Position numbers and translations under genes: made by a program. Below, piece by piece: positions 1 to 10,716 of a stretch of DNA of 64,000 nt. Under the pieces are notes generated by a model. The model was not told where the DNA came from. It saw nothing but the letters and a program-made list of their open reading frames with translations, and searched no databases. Every line of letters starts with the position of its first letter. Positions within the stretch are counted from its first letter, which is position 1. The stretch is from Agarophyton chilense (taxonomy: Eukaryota; Rhodophyta; Florideophyceae; Gracilariales; Gracilariaceae). The stretch is taken from positions 248,001-312,000 of the forward strand of contig JARGXX010000097.1 of NCBI GenBank assembly GCA_030374765.1, read 5' to 3'.

Positions 1-1439
1 CCTGCGAAACTTCGTTGCTGGGCTACAACGTAGAAGAAAAGCTACTGGGCTTGTTAGTACCAATTCGTCTCCTGACCTTGCACCACAATTTTAAAAAGAG
101 AAATGAAATTTATTACAATTTTCAAAACGACTACGAAAAGAATTATGTGTAATATCGTTCTAAACTGATGATGATGTCACGCAAGCCCATTTCAATATTT
201 TCTAAACTTCTTGAATTTGATCGTAAATTTCTGTCTGTTCTCTGATTGAAAAAGTATTGGAAATACTACATCAAAACTGACAGCAGTGCTCAACCAGAAG
301 TTTTTATTTATTGTTAAGGATGGAGGTCTACTAATGATATAAGCAAGAAAATCCAACTGTTTGTCACTATTCTCAAGGTTTTTGATGAGTCCGTTTTATG
401 TTGTTTAAAAAATGATAGAAACTAGAGATCTCCGAAAATGATTTGAATATTGAGAAGAAGTTTGAAGTGAAAGAATGGTCTTTTAGAGTGAAAAGGGCTG
501 TCCTAACAATGTTTGTGGTCGACATTTAAAAACTTTAGAAATGTGCATAAAGAAACGGACTCTGACACATAATTTTTTTTATTGTATCCTTGCAAATTGG
601 TTAATAGAAAACAACTGTGATGTTATTCGAATTATAAAAAAAATCCACAAGGAAGAGAAAAAAAAGTAAATATCCAATATATGGCTTGTATTACCATTAA
701 TTTGAAAGAAGCAAATCGTAAGCGCAGATCATTAGATGGTTTTCTAACATCTTAAACATAACAACACCGATGAACATTATACAAAACTACATACAAATTA
801 AAATACGTTTGTTAATAAAGAAAAAATAAAAAAAGATATGTATATTATATACGTCACAGTAAATCTGGTTGTAATTGGTTTATAGATCACCTGCGAAAAA
901 TTGATCATATTTTATGCACCATTTAGTCAAAAATACTGATGTTCTTTTCAAAACATACGTTTTAGGCCTTATAGACACATTATTCAAAAATATAAAGAAA
1001 ATTTTCAAATAAACTTTAGCTCTATACTCAATCAATCTGCGATGTTAATGTGCTAGATGTATTATGATCTTTGAGTAAAGTATCCCTTTAACAGATGTCA
1101 CCGTATTTTGTCTGCTGTTCAAGAAGACGAAGTTGTGTTTTAGAGCATAATAATTATTAGAATTAGTTCAGCTGTCGAATTTTTTTTTGATTTACAATTA
1201 AATCAGCAATGTTTGAACCATGTTTTAATCAGTCTCCGAGCGGTTGTGAAACCACTGAGCTGGTATTACTGAAGAAAACTGTCCAAAGAATGTAGTTTAA
1301 AGAAGCTAGAACATGATTAAATACTCTCTTTTTTTATTAGAAAACAGAATGCTGCGCTACAGTATCGAAACCAGTGCTTTTTAGAAATGTTCTGGAAAAT
1401 AGAACTGGCCTCAAATGAGGTCAATTCGCCGGCCATATA
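1..1439. other. AT-rich intergenic DNA
   Basis: AT-rich sequence with many homopolymer A and T runs and no open frame of note on either strand. I see no recognisable element here. Confidence 0.6.
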
Positions 1440-1935
1440 GGCACTAGGACATAGGGGCAACTAGATAGAGCCGCTTCAAGCTTTCGATTAGATAAATGGC
1501 TTGAAGTCGTTAAGTCAACGGCGCCTAGCTTTCTGTAACTTAGAACTACGTTACAGTGTGCTTGCAGCAAATATACCAGCTGCCGGTGAAAAAATCAAAG
1601 AAGGGAAGGTAATTGCTTGTGCATACTCTGAATGTTTGGGCATGGGTATACGTATGCGACTTTTTATTGATTCTAAATGCTTATCAACTTCTCTTTCTGC
1701 TTATAAATCTTCTGTTGACAAGTCTATAAGATATGAAGTTGAATGTATCAGGATTAAGTCGTAGACTCTAAATGTAGAGAAGATAGATATCAAGGATACC
1801 TGGAAGCACTATTCTATCCAACCTTCTGACGAAGAAAAACAGTAGTCTTGCAGATGCCCTAGAAGTAGGCACTCTTCACAGGTCGACCTTGCATCGACCT
1901 AAATAGTGTCTCGGAAACAAAGAGTTCAGAGAATA
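1440..1935 (+). pseudogene. Ty1/copia RNase H fragment, decayed
   Basis: The open stretch at 1501-1764 contains AGEKIKEGKV, then FIDSKCLSTSLSAYKSSVDKS and IRYEVE. These align by eye with the RNase H end of the copia element at 46.2-51.4 kb (AGEAIDEGKV, VVDSKDLFGTLSTCRN, IRYEFE). The following 180 bp, ending in a stretch like TCTCGGAAACAAAGAGTT, resemble the 3' end of the old copia near 58.27 kb. The rest of pol is missing and stops interrupt the frame, so this is a short 3' relic of the same copia family. No LTR was found. Confidence 0.6.
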
Positions 1936-2329
1936 ACTTTGGCTGGAAGGGGCGAAATATTGATATGACGACCGGTCACATTTGATTTTCCTTTCGTATT
2001 TATTGTCTTTGGATAGCTTAATGGTGCACCCGTCTGTTTGTCTTCTTGTCTGAAATGGCACCCGCTTACATCTCTTGAGTGCTCCAGTTTCTCTTGAATG
2101 GTTTATCTTGTACTTTGGTTTGCTACTTAATGGTAATGAATGTCGGGGTTGCAAAGACATGGAACAACGCTATATCGTGCTTGTGTGTACTTTGGTCTAC
2201 AGTTTGTTTGTTTTTATCGACTATACGGATTTCAGGTTGCATCCCAGCTATTCTTAGGAGCTCTTGCTTTAATTTCTCTGGACAACGATTTTTCTCACCA
2301 ACACAAATCTAGAAGACCATACTTTCTCC

Positions 2330-2752
2330 ATGGACGAAAATACTAAACAAAATCGAAAACGCCCAGATGAAGACTCCGCATGCACCAAACAGTCTTCTTC
2401 GGAAGTCTACCCAGAACAAAGCAATGCATCTCTCCCTTTCTCTGATAAAAAGGTCTCTTTTTCCGAGAAAGCAACCCGCGCTCTGATGAAGCTTAGCTCC
2501 CGGACTCGACTGTCTCCAGCTCCTTCCACGCCTCTGGTGACGGAACGTGCCCGTGATCACTGTAGTCGTTCAGAATGTAAACCAGCACACTCTCCGCTAT
2601 CATCTCCATTTGTAACAGACCGCAAACCGGCCAAAATAGCCAAGAGACAGCGCGTAGCACTGAGGCCCTATTCGCGGACAGGCGCACATGCCAAGCGTCA
2701 AGTCACCTCTCTGCCCAACGCTACTACACCGAGGATTGCATTGGATGAGTGA
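2330..2752 (+). CDS. hypothetical Ser/Pro/Lys-rich small protein
   Basis: An open frame of 140 residues begins with ATG (MDENTKQNRK). It is hydrophilic, rich in Ser, Pro, Arg and Lys, with basic clusters (NRKRP, IAKRQR) that could be nuclear localisation signals. It has no signal peptide, membrane segment or recognised domain. The composition is more protein-like than the overlapping frames, but no homology or conserved motif supports it. It could be a host gene, one exon, or the gag start of an unrecognised element. About 2.3 kb separate it from the next supported gene. Confidence 0.35.
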   Translation: MDENTKQNRKRPDEDSACTKQSSSEVYPEQSNASLPFSDKKVSFSEKATRALMKLSSRTRLSPAPSTPLVTERARDHCSRSECKPAHSPLSSPFVTDRKPAKIAKRQRVALRPYSRTGAHAKRQVTSLPNATTPRIALDE

Positions 2753-5112
2753 CGTAACTCAGGAAAAGGGGAGGATCGTATTCAGAAAGAGACTCGCGGA
2801 TTCCAGAATGTGTAGGAGTAGCTGTACAATTACAACGTATATGGTGCAGGTGCCCCTGATGTCTCTGCCAGAAGCTAAAATTAAAAAATTGAACTACTCT
2901 TTTGTTTCTGTTGTTTAGTCAACTGATTCCTTACAAGGTTAGAACTGTAAGTTTTTTTGTTGAAGTATAGTTTTTCTGACCGGTTTTTTCTGTGTTACGA
3001 ACACGATGCAACAGAGACTTGGTGTCTTCTACACTAGAAACCACAATCATCATCGGATTTTATCATTACCAGAAAAAGATCACGGGCCAAATTGGCAAGA
3101 AATTCAAAAAGCAAGCTTTTAGGGGGAAAAAAAGTTTGATTATTCTCTCAAAGTCTTTGGAGGTGTGGAAGAAAGATGGGACACGTATATAAGCGACGCC
3201 GTGTACAGCTCTGCGTTGTAGTGTTTGTATGACGTGGCCATGTGTACACGGAGCAGGCTTGACACCTAGAAAGCTGCCGCTGATCAAGCACAAGGCTTAC
3301 ACCTTCCACGTCCTCAAAACTGTTCAAAGATTGAACTCCACACGAATGGAAATTGATTTTCGGCTCACTATAATTTGTTTTTGGTGACCTTAATTCGTGT
3401 AAGAACTGCTGTTGTTGGGAGTAGGATGAGTATGACCGTAGTTATTTCCGGAAAGAGGAACACTGCTGGCATACTTGGGTTCAAAATACCTAGACATGCA
3501 CCAGGTTGTATGTCCTAGAGCAAACCACGACTTCAAGAACAACAAATAATGAATAAAACACTTTGATGTCATCACGTTAATCGAGGGAAGGCGTTGCCGT
3601 CCCTTGAAAAAAGCGTTGCAAAAGAAAATCAGCCACGGTAATCATGACATTTGTTAGGGGCGAACCTGGTTGTACTGTGGTCTCGATACGTGCACATGGA
3701 CATGAGTTTCTGGCATTGTACGCGACAGAAAAGTAAAAACAGAGTGGTATTCACCAATCTGATAGAACGATTATCAAGTGTCCCTTGCGTAGGGTCGTTT
3801 AAGAGCGACTCAGTATTATGCATGTCCATGTGTAAACACGTCCTAAGCGGAAGTGGCGAAATGAAAAACATGGATCGTTGGTGATATATCGCGGCATACT
3901 GTTGCAGCACGGAGACGGTCGATCACTAAACAAATACGGACATTGTCAAAATTATTTGTGTTTAAGTGAATGTAAGCTGCAGACCTGTCATCGGTGCTGA
4001 AGATCTCTGTTGAAATCCGGAAGCAATGTTTTTAGGGTTTTCATTGAACACGCAATCGCGTCACGTACTCACTTTGATATTGAAGATATGTGTGGTGGCG
4101 TTCGGCGTTAAAGACGAAATAGCGATGTGCTGGTTCAAATGGTTGTAATGAGCAACGCTCAAAGGGCTTCAAACGGTTTGACGTCACTCACTCTCGATTA
4201 CCACACCACGCACTAAAAAGAAAAGCAATCGAAATGTATCGGTGAAATCGGCATGTAATGCTCAATATCGGGTTTGCCACAACGTAGACGAAAGGGATCG
4301 TGAAGAACAGTGTCGAAGGCAGATTGGTGCCGAAGAAGCACACGGGTATCGGTTGGCAACGTAGCGCGGTACTCACCGCCCACTTGTGTCCGATGGTGGT
4401 GGCCGACATGGCTCGCAGATATTCGAGTTTATTGGCTGCTTACAGTCCATGCGACACTTGTCGCAATCTCTTTATTCTTCGAAAGCGCCACATTGTGCCC
4501 AACCTCAGCCTGCCACGTGTACCCCCGATAGCCTCGGCGCTGACATCGCACCACGCCGATGAGGCCCCATGAGCCCCCGGCCGGCCCAGTCATGCGCGCA
4601 AATGCGCGTGTCTCCCCTTTAACCCCCCTTCCATCCTTTCCATCGATATCTTGTCTGCATTATGAGTAACTCAAACACGCAAACATACCTGCACGACACC
4701 TGTGCCTACGCATGTCTTTCCAACGCATATCGTCGTCCCAATCTTAAGCGTATCGGCTTGCAGCGTCTCTTCGTCAAACACAACGCCCATACTGCATCGC
4801 CACTTTCCACAACCGAAGCGTGGCTTCTGCACCGTGCCCGCACGTCGTCCCACTTATCGTTTACCTCATCAACGTCAAACGGCCTCCAACATTTTTTGGG
4901 CGCACCCATAAAAAAAGTAGAGCACCACGCAACGCTGCACGCTGTGGTGATAGAGCTGCACTCCACCGCGAGTGGTTCTTGCGGTACTTCCAGCGCGCGA
5001 TACAAAGGCTGTCCGTTCTGCCGCGCCGCGCCCACTTCACACTTCTCCACCAACTCTCTTCAACCGCCGCTCGACTTTAGCGTTTGTGTGAACAACGTCC
5101 TCCCCGACATCT
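2753..5112. other. intergenic region rising in GC toward the next gene
   Basis: From 2.75 to about 4.2 kb the DNA is AT-rich with only short open frames. From about 4.3 kb GC content rises, as it does around the other host genes. Overlapping open frames on both strands at 4.66-5.19 kb have no domain or coding signature, so I treat them as leader and promoter DNA of the gene at 5219. Confidence 0.5.
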
Positions 5113-5113
5113 C

Positions 5114-5123
5114 GATTTATACC
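5114..5123 (+). promoter_or_regulatory. TATA-like box of the LPMO-type gene
   Basis: GATTTATACC lies about 100 bp upstream of the ATG at 5219. The spacing resembles the TATA-like boxes of the genes at 10.7 and 60.4 kb. The motif is weak and was chosen by position. Confidence 0.3.
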
Positions 5124-5218
5124 GTCGCTCTTTCCTCCATCTGTCGCAGACCGCGCCGTTTTTGGCTTCCTCCAGCTGCATCACCAACTTAATCATACGA
5201 AACAGCGATATTTCTACC

Positions 5219-6478
5219 ATGTTCACCGGCAAATCTTCGCCATTTTTCGTGCTGGTCTCAGTACTATCCTTCCTTGCCGTCGCCTATGGCCATGGCATGA
5301 TGTGCACCCCCCGTCAACGCGGCGCCTACCACACGACAAAATGCAACCCCGACGTTGATCCCCCGGGCATGGACATGAACAGCATGGTGACAGATTATTG
5401 CCCTCACTGCCTCAACGGGGGTGGCAAAGCAGCCGTCAGTTCCAATCTGCCCCCTGAGGGATGGACAGTGTATGAACCTACCAAAAACTTCTTCGGCACG
5501 GCTGCGCGAACTGGACTTTGCGGCGATGCCAAGGGAGACAAGGCGCACATGCTGGGTGGCGAGTTTATGCCATACTCTGAAATTCCAATGGTGTCCAAAT
5601 GGCGGAAAGGTCAGCAGGTGGACTTTGTCGCCGAAATTGACACCAATCATAACGGCTATTTCGAGTTCTTCATCTGTAATTTGGACGCCTGTGGAAAGCC
5701 TGACATTGACGCAAGCTGTTTTGTGAACAATCATTGTGTCAAACTTGACCGCGTCCCGCATCCAAGCTGTGAGAAGCCCTCGGATGGCACTATCCACGAT
5801 TGTGGACCCATAGATGCTGCCTATCCTGGACGGTGGTATGTCCCCTGTCGAAACACGGCTCACGTCGGCGTTCATATAGTCGGTGGAGAATCAGGAACCA
5901 TGCGTTATCAACTCCCAGCGGAACTCGAATGCAAGCACTGCGTCGTGCAATGGTACTGGGCCACAGCGAACTCATGTGCTCCGAGAGGATTCAAAGACTA
6001 CTTCGTCAACTACAACTTTCCGTTTGGTACCACCTGCGATTCAGATGGTGGTGCAAGAGGAACGTACAGTGAAACAATGCAAGAATGTGGCGGAAGTGCT
6101 GTGCCGGAAGAATTTTGGTCGTGTGCAGATGTGCAGGTCACAGCCGACGGTTCCGATGCGGGCGCTGTACCGGCTCCCACTGCGCCACAACCTGTTTCGG
6201 TTCCCGAAGAGGAAAAGGAAACTGCCGAAGTTGCCACCGTTCAAGAAGCCCCAATTGAAGAGGAAGAATCTGCAGGCCAGAACTCTTCTACACCTTCGAA
6301 CGAAGATTCGGGCGAACGCAAGAAAGTAGAAATGGAGTCTGCCAATCAAACATGCATTGCTAATGATGGTCCATGTGATGGTAGTGCCCCTTGCTGTGAC
6401 CCCCAAGGTGTTTGCGTATGGATTGAAAACAGCAATGGTTTCAGGTGTCGTTTGTGGTGGAGTTTAGCGCAACGCTAG
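5219..6478 (+). CDS. secreted LPMO-type (AA10-like, chitin-binding 3 fold) protein with C-terminal six-Cys module
   Basis: A protein of 419 residues. I chose the ATG at 5219 because it is followed directly by a signal peptide (residues 1-24, ending VAYG). Cleavage would expose His25 as the first mature residue, the hallmark of lytic polysaccharide monooxygenases, where it binds copper. A second His, His144 in TNHNGYFEFFI, fits the second copper ligand. The domain (about 25-330) also has YCPHCLNGGG, GLCGD, CGPID, YPGRWY and CVLQ-like CVVQWYWATANSC blocks typical of the algal/oomycete branch of this fold. An acidic Pro/Glu linker follows (about 340-375). The tail has Cys379, 386, 392, 393, 399 and 410, spaced as in inhibitor-cystine-knot folds. 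The predicted role is oxidative attack on a wall polysaccharide outside the cell; the substrate cannot be read from sequence. It is a single exon flanked by AT-rich DNA. Confidence 0.85.
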   Translation: MFTGKSSPFFVLVSVLSFLAVAYGHGMMCTPRQRGAYHTTKCNPDVDPPGMDMNSMVTDYCPHCLNGGGKAAVSSNLPPEGWTVYEPTKNFFGTAARTGLCGDAKGDKAHMLGGEFMPYSEIPMVSKWRKGQQVDFVAEIDTNHNGYFEFFICNLDACGKPDIDASCFVNNHCVKLDRVPHPSCEKPSDGTIHDCGPIDAAYPGRWYVPCRNTAHVGVHIVGGESGTMRYQLPAELECKHCVVQWYWATANSCAPRGFKDYFVNYNFPFGTTCDSDGGARGTYSETMQECGGSAVPEEFWSCADVQVTADGSDAGAVPAPTAPQPVSVPEEEKETAEVATVQEAPIEEEESAGQNSSTPSNEDSGERKKVEMESANQTCIANDGPCDGSAPCCDPQGVCVWIENSNGFRCRLWWSLAQR

Positions 6479-8255
6479 CTTTCCCAAGCTAATGACCTAA
6501 CGTTTACATAACTATGAACTTCGTTGTTTCCGCTTATGCTTTTCTCCATCTCATGTGGCCCGCAACGGTATCGCAATTGTTTTGCGGTGCTTTTCTATTC
6601 TAGCCAGATGAAAAGATTATTTGAGGCAACAACTTCTCAGTGTACACTCTATAATCACTAATTCTAGGACATCATGCAGAAAAATACATTATTAGGTACT
6701 GAAAATTAAACAAATGCTTCGCAACTTTCCGCAGTACAACGTAACAGCTAGTAGAAAAAAGTCTTCGCAGTACAAATGGCACGCCACATTGGGCACCCAA
6801 AACGCGCAAGAACAGCATCAAGTTGCGGTTTTACAGACCTCACCTGGACGCCCCCTTGCAATCCGCAAGGTTGTACGCACTTGACAAATTTGGTTTGATA
6901 TGCAGCAAGCCGGCGTTGCCAAGGCTTTCGGTTGTGAACACAATTGTACCAGTCTTCTGTCCACTATTTAAGCAATTTCTCTTGCTTGTGCCGGAAGTAT
7001 GTGTTCGCTGCTGCAGATTGATTCTCTCTAGATGTTAGTTTTCTTCATGTGTTCCTGGGGATTACTAGGCTTTCAATTGCTTCAGCAGTCTATTAGAGCT
7101 CTCCATCACCAAAAAACCTTCACTTTTGGAAGTTTATTCTGCTTCTAGCGAGAAAGGTGAACCGAACTGAGTTAGATTTTCTCAGTCACAAACTCTGTGC
7201 GGATTCAGTTTTGGAGCTGAAGTTTTTCTCGAACAAAAAGACCTTTTTTGAATAGGGCGCTCATATAGTTATTAAGTAAATGTGAAATACGACAGTAATT
7301 ACAACACGAATTAAGTTAATACATTTCTTGACGCATGTTTCTTGACGACCACTAATCAAAGCATTCAAAAATGTGCAATGCAGTTGTACATAATCATGTA
7401 CATAAGGTGAATATCTGAATTGCGTAGTTGTTTGAGTACTGCGATAGGAGCTATTGCCAGCTTCTCCTACTTTCCGTAAAATGACTGAAGTAGATATTTG
7501 TAAGTGGAGAAGAATATCTTATAAGTCGCGGTTGACAAAAAACGAAGTATACGGGTGGTTCTGTTTCATACACAGCTCCAGAACGTGTTTCAGAGTGCAA
7601 CCACTATTTTTGGAGCCAAAAAGGTTATATATACTACTATAGTAATTAGGCTACTAGTCAGTCAACATTTATTATTTATTATGACATCCCATAAGTTATA
7701 TTCTTTCACGTTGTAGAAATCTTGAAAGGGTGTGTTTTTCGAAAAGGTGTTTCTAAGCGATTGTTGCATCGAGGTCAGAACACGAAACTAATCCAGTCAA
7801 ATAAACCAAACTTCAGCATGGAGCTTACAGTAACTGCATTGTTGTCGCTCCATTGGAAGAGGACATGGTGTAAGGAGTAATGGAGGTGAAGCTTGATGTC
7901 TCCTACTCGACGTTGGCACAGATAGAGCACAAGGCTCAGAGTCAGCTTAGTAGCTTCCTCTAGGTTAGACTTTAGTAAGGTTCATCGCCAATGTTTTTCC
8001 ATTCGGGTTCGTCCCGATGTCGACTGCCTACTCTATCTGTTGTTCCTGTTTAGTTCCCTGAATCCTTATGCCCGTTCGTCCATTGTCCGTTCTTGTATTT
8101 TGCAAGAACAGAGTACGTGTCAATGTTGATGTTGTCACATGTGTTCACGTTCTTTCAGTGCTATTCACTTTGTGATCTACACATATTGACAATTGTACAG
8201 TACCGAGATAATTTAGCTACTAAATTCTAAACTGCTGAGCTAAAGGCCGAAGATC
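6479..8255. other. AT-rich intergenic DNA
   Basis: This is the 3' flank of the LPMO-type gene, then about 1.7 kb with only short unsupported open frames. No element ends or RNA genes were seen. Confidence 0.5.
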
Positions 8256-8273
8256 AGAGAGAGAGAGAGAGAG
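8256..8273. repeat. (GA)n microsatellite
   Basis: Nine AG units in a row, just outside the 3' end of the minus-strand open frame at 8285-8599. Confidence 0.9.
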
Positions 8274-8284
8274 CACAACAGAAA

Positions 8285-8599
8285 TCAGACATTATTCTCT
8301 GCATCGCTCTTGCATCGATACTTCTCGCAATGAAGCTTGTAGCGCTTCTTGTTTCCATCGCAGGTCTTTCTCAGAATCTCCATCATGTCTTCATCATCAA
8401 ATTCCACAGCCCTCTTGTACCGTTCCGCGCTCGTTGTGATTTCTTCAATCAGTTCGTTTTCCTCCTTTGTACGAACTGCGCTATTGCCATTCATTTGTTG
8501 CGTAGTAACAATAGCCTTCTGAATCTTGATCTGCTTCTCAACAATGACATGGGTCTTGTCAATGCTCTTTTCAAAGCTACGGTGAATGTCCCCACTCAT
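8285..8599 (-). pseudogene. hypothetical coiled-coil protein fragment, probably frameshifted
   Basis: A minus-strand frame of 104 residues, rich in Glu, Lys and Ile/Leu, with a likely coiled coil (KSIDKTHVIVEKQIKIQKAI, then EENELIEEITTSAERYKRAV). Just upstream (8600-8670) a different minus frame reads as a continuation (KELELLMDKYC). The two are offset at a run of seven A (T on the + strand), so the gene looks broken there or carries a sequencing indel. No known domain is recognised. It could be the C-terminal part of a transposon-encoded or host coiled-coil protein. Confidence 0.35.
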
Positions 8600-8689
8600 C
8601 TTCTTCGTTGAAACCTTTTTTTCTGCAGTACTTGTCCATTAGTAATTCTAACTCCTTCATCACGGCCTCTAAGTGGTAAATCCATCAGT

Positions 8690-10660
8690 TTGGTAGCAGC
8701 TTGCAAGAGATTGGTGCCTTGCTCACTTGTTCTGACCTTGCATACAATAACGACGCACTCCAACAAACCACTTTAGAAATGAGAAATACAGAGCAACGCG
8801 CTGAAGACACGAAAACGGCTTTTAGCGCGCTTAAATAAACCTTTTGAACGATGCCATAACTCTTTTCCCTCGCAGTAGAAGTGTGCAATGTTTGTTGATA
8901 GGTTTGTATCTGCGATACGGGAACTGGTAGCCATCCATCGAGAAGGGAACACGAAGATAATTTACCTGAAGCAGATGCTATTTGCTCTGGTCCAAGTTGA
9001 GACACTCTAAGCACAGCAAAATTCGGAGCCGAAAGCACAAAAAGTCTTCATTGCTATCGAATCCGACTCGCAAAGGACCCTTTCGTGTGAGCACAGTCAT
9101 CAAACTCATCAGGAACCTGTCGATCTTATCAAAGTTATTGTGGAATCCATTGTCACTTTAGACCCACCGTCAAACTCGATTTAGTCGTCGGAAAGTGACG
9201 GAGCGTAGTATGCGATTAAAAACCGGCTACTTCCTGCTCTATTGTCATGTACGGGCCGTACAATGAGGTCAAGAAGCCCTGGATGGAGAAAGAACGCACA
9301 GCCGAATCAAACGGATGTACGACCGCTTGATAACCGGACTTGGGTAATCTGCTGAACTTGCCATGAGGTTCGGCATCTTTCATCGTCTCGAACTGTTTCG
9401 GCAACGGATAGGTCGAGAACAGTCGCTCAGGACTAGCTATTGTTTCTGAAAAGTCAAGCTGCGGTCCCTAGAACCGCATCTGTCGGTATCAAATGGATGC
9501 TGGACCAGTATCGTGGTAACAAACGTAAGCTTTCACCGCCCACAGCGGCCTGTTGCCGGATGAAGGTAGTCACGATACGCAGAACGACTCTCAACTGCAA
9601 TCAGTTGCCCAGCTTAATACAGCTTAGGCATCGATCAACGAATCTATCTAGTTTTCATGTCGTTCAGTCAGATTGCTTCTCAGCTAAGCTTCCATGGTGG
9701 CTATAAGAGAGACAGCTCAAAACAGTTGACGCAGTATAAGATGTATTTGGCGTTCCTGGACGTCACGATGCTGTCGGAATTATTCACACACAAAAAAGAA
9801 TAGAATCGGGGTCATCCAAACCATTCTTAATGCTCAAGGGGAGCCTTCATCCAAGATGGTTATCGTAAAAGGTTTGGTCCAGAGCGAAGCAGAGCCAAGA
9901 AATATCAAAGGAGTGCAGACCTTTGGACACAGGAGGTTTAAATACGCTATCAAAGACGAAACCTCCCATTTGGAGTGCATGAGAGAATCGTCACTAATTC
10001 GTTACATCATTTTTGTTCCGGATCTATGGGTAGTAAGTCGAGTGGCAGATGCATCACATAGACTAGACGCAGGTAAAGTAGCTGATTTAGACAACATATA
10101 AATTGCTTTCTTTGAGGTTAGCGGTCACAAATGGACTTTTTTTGCAGAACAGAGATGAAAGACACACCAAAGTGGCCCAGTTTAGTCTCAGATGAGAGGA
10201 AGAGCGGCAACTACGGTTTTAGTCGTAAATGAAACGAATCAATGGAATACGAAAAAGAGTTGGTTGCGACATGCATCTGACTCGCACAATATAGATTACG
10301 GTGCTTAAAGAAATACACGTGGAAAACAATACAAAAATAAAGCGTTTTAAGAAGGAAAAAAGACACTGCAGGGCTTGCGAACCACAGGATATCAAGTCAA
10401 GTGCTGGTCTGAATCGGAGTGTTCTAATTCGTCTGGCGCACTTATTGAGGTTCGACTACATTCAAGGCGTACTGGAGATGGATAGTGTCAATGCCATGGA
10501 TAATATAGAGGCTTTGTCATGGGGAGCCTTTAAAGACTGTACAGCAATGTACCAAATATGCAATTTTTTTTCAATTATGTTTCAGAGATTTTGAAAAAAG
10601 CTGTTCGAGTTTACGCTGCGGGGGGGAAGGATAGCTTCCTAAACGCAAAAATCAAGCAGC
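8690..10660. other. intergenic DNA with decayed coding-like patches
   Basis: Short open stretches occur at 8685-9038 (-), 9216-9404 (-), 9440-9706 (+), 9856-10101 (+) and 10301-10594 (+). Some have protein-like composition, but none shows a motif I can name. They may be remnants of old elements; none is supported as a gene. Confidence 0.35.
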
Positions 10661-10716
10661 AGTCCTAAATGACACGTGGACAGCCTTTCGTCGCTGACCC
10701 GAAACCTCAGGTGCAT

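Noticed and set aside
4662-5192. Open frame of 176 codons (+) and overlapping minus-strand frame
   Set aside because: No motif, odd composition, and it overlaps the expected promoter and leader of the LPMO-type gene.
5084-5218. In-frame extension of the LPMO-type gene upstream of 5219
   Set aside because: It begins with TTG, not ATG, and would bury the signal peptide; the ATG at 5219 gives a clean leader with His first after cleavage.
6330-6478. Reading the six-Cys tail of the LPMO-type protein as a toxin
   Set aside because: It is fused to an extracellular enzyme-like domain; cystine-knot spacing alone says nothing about toxicity.
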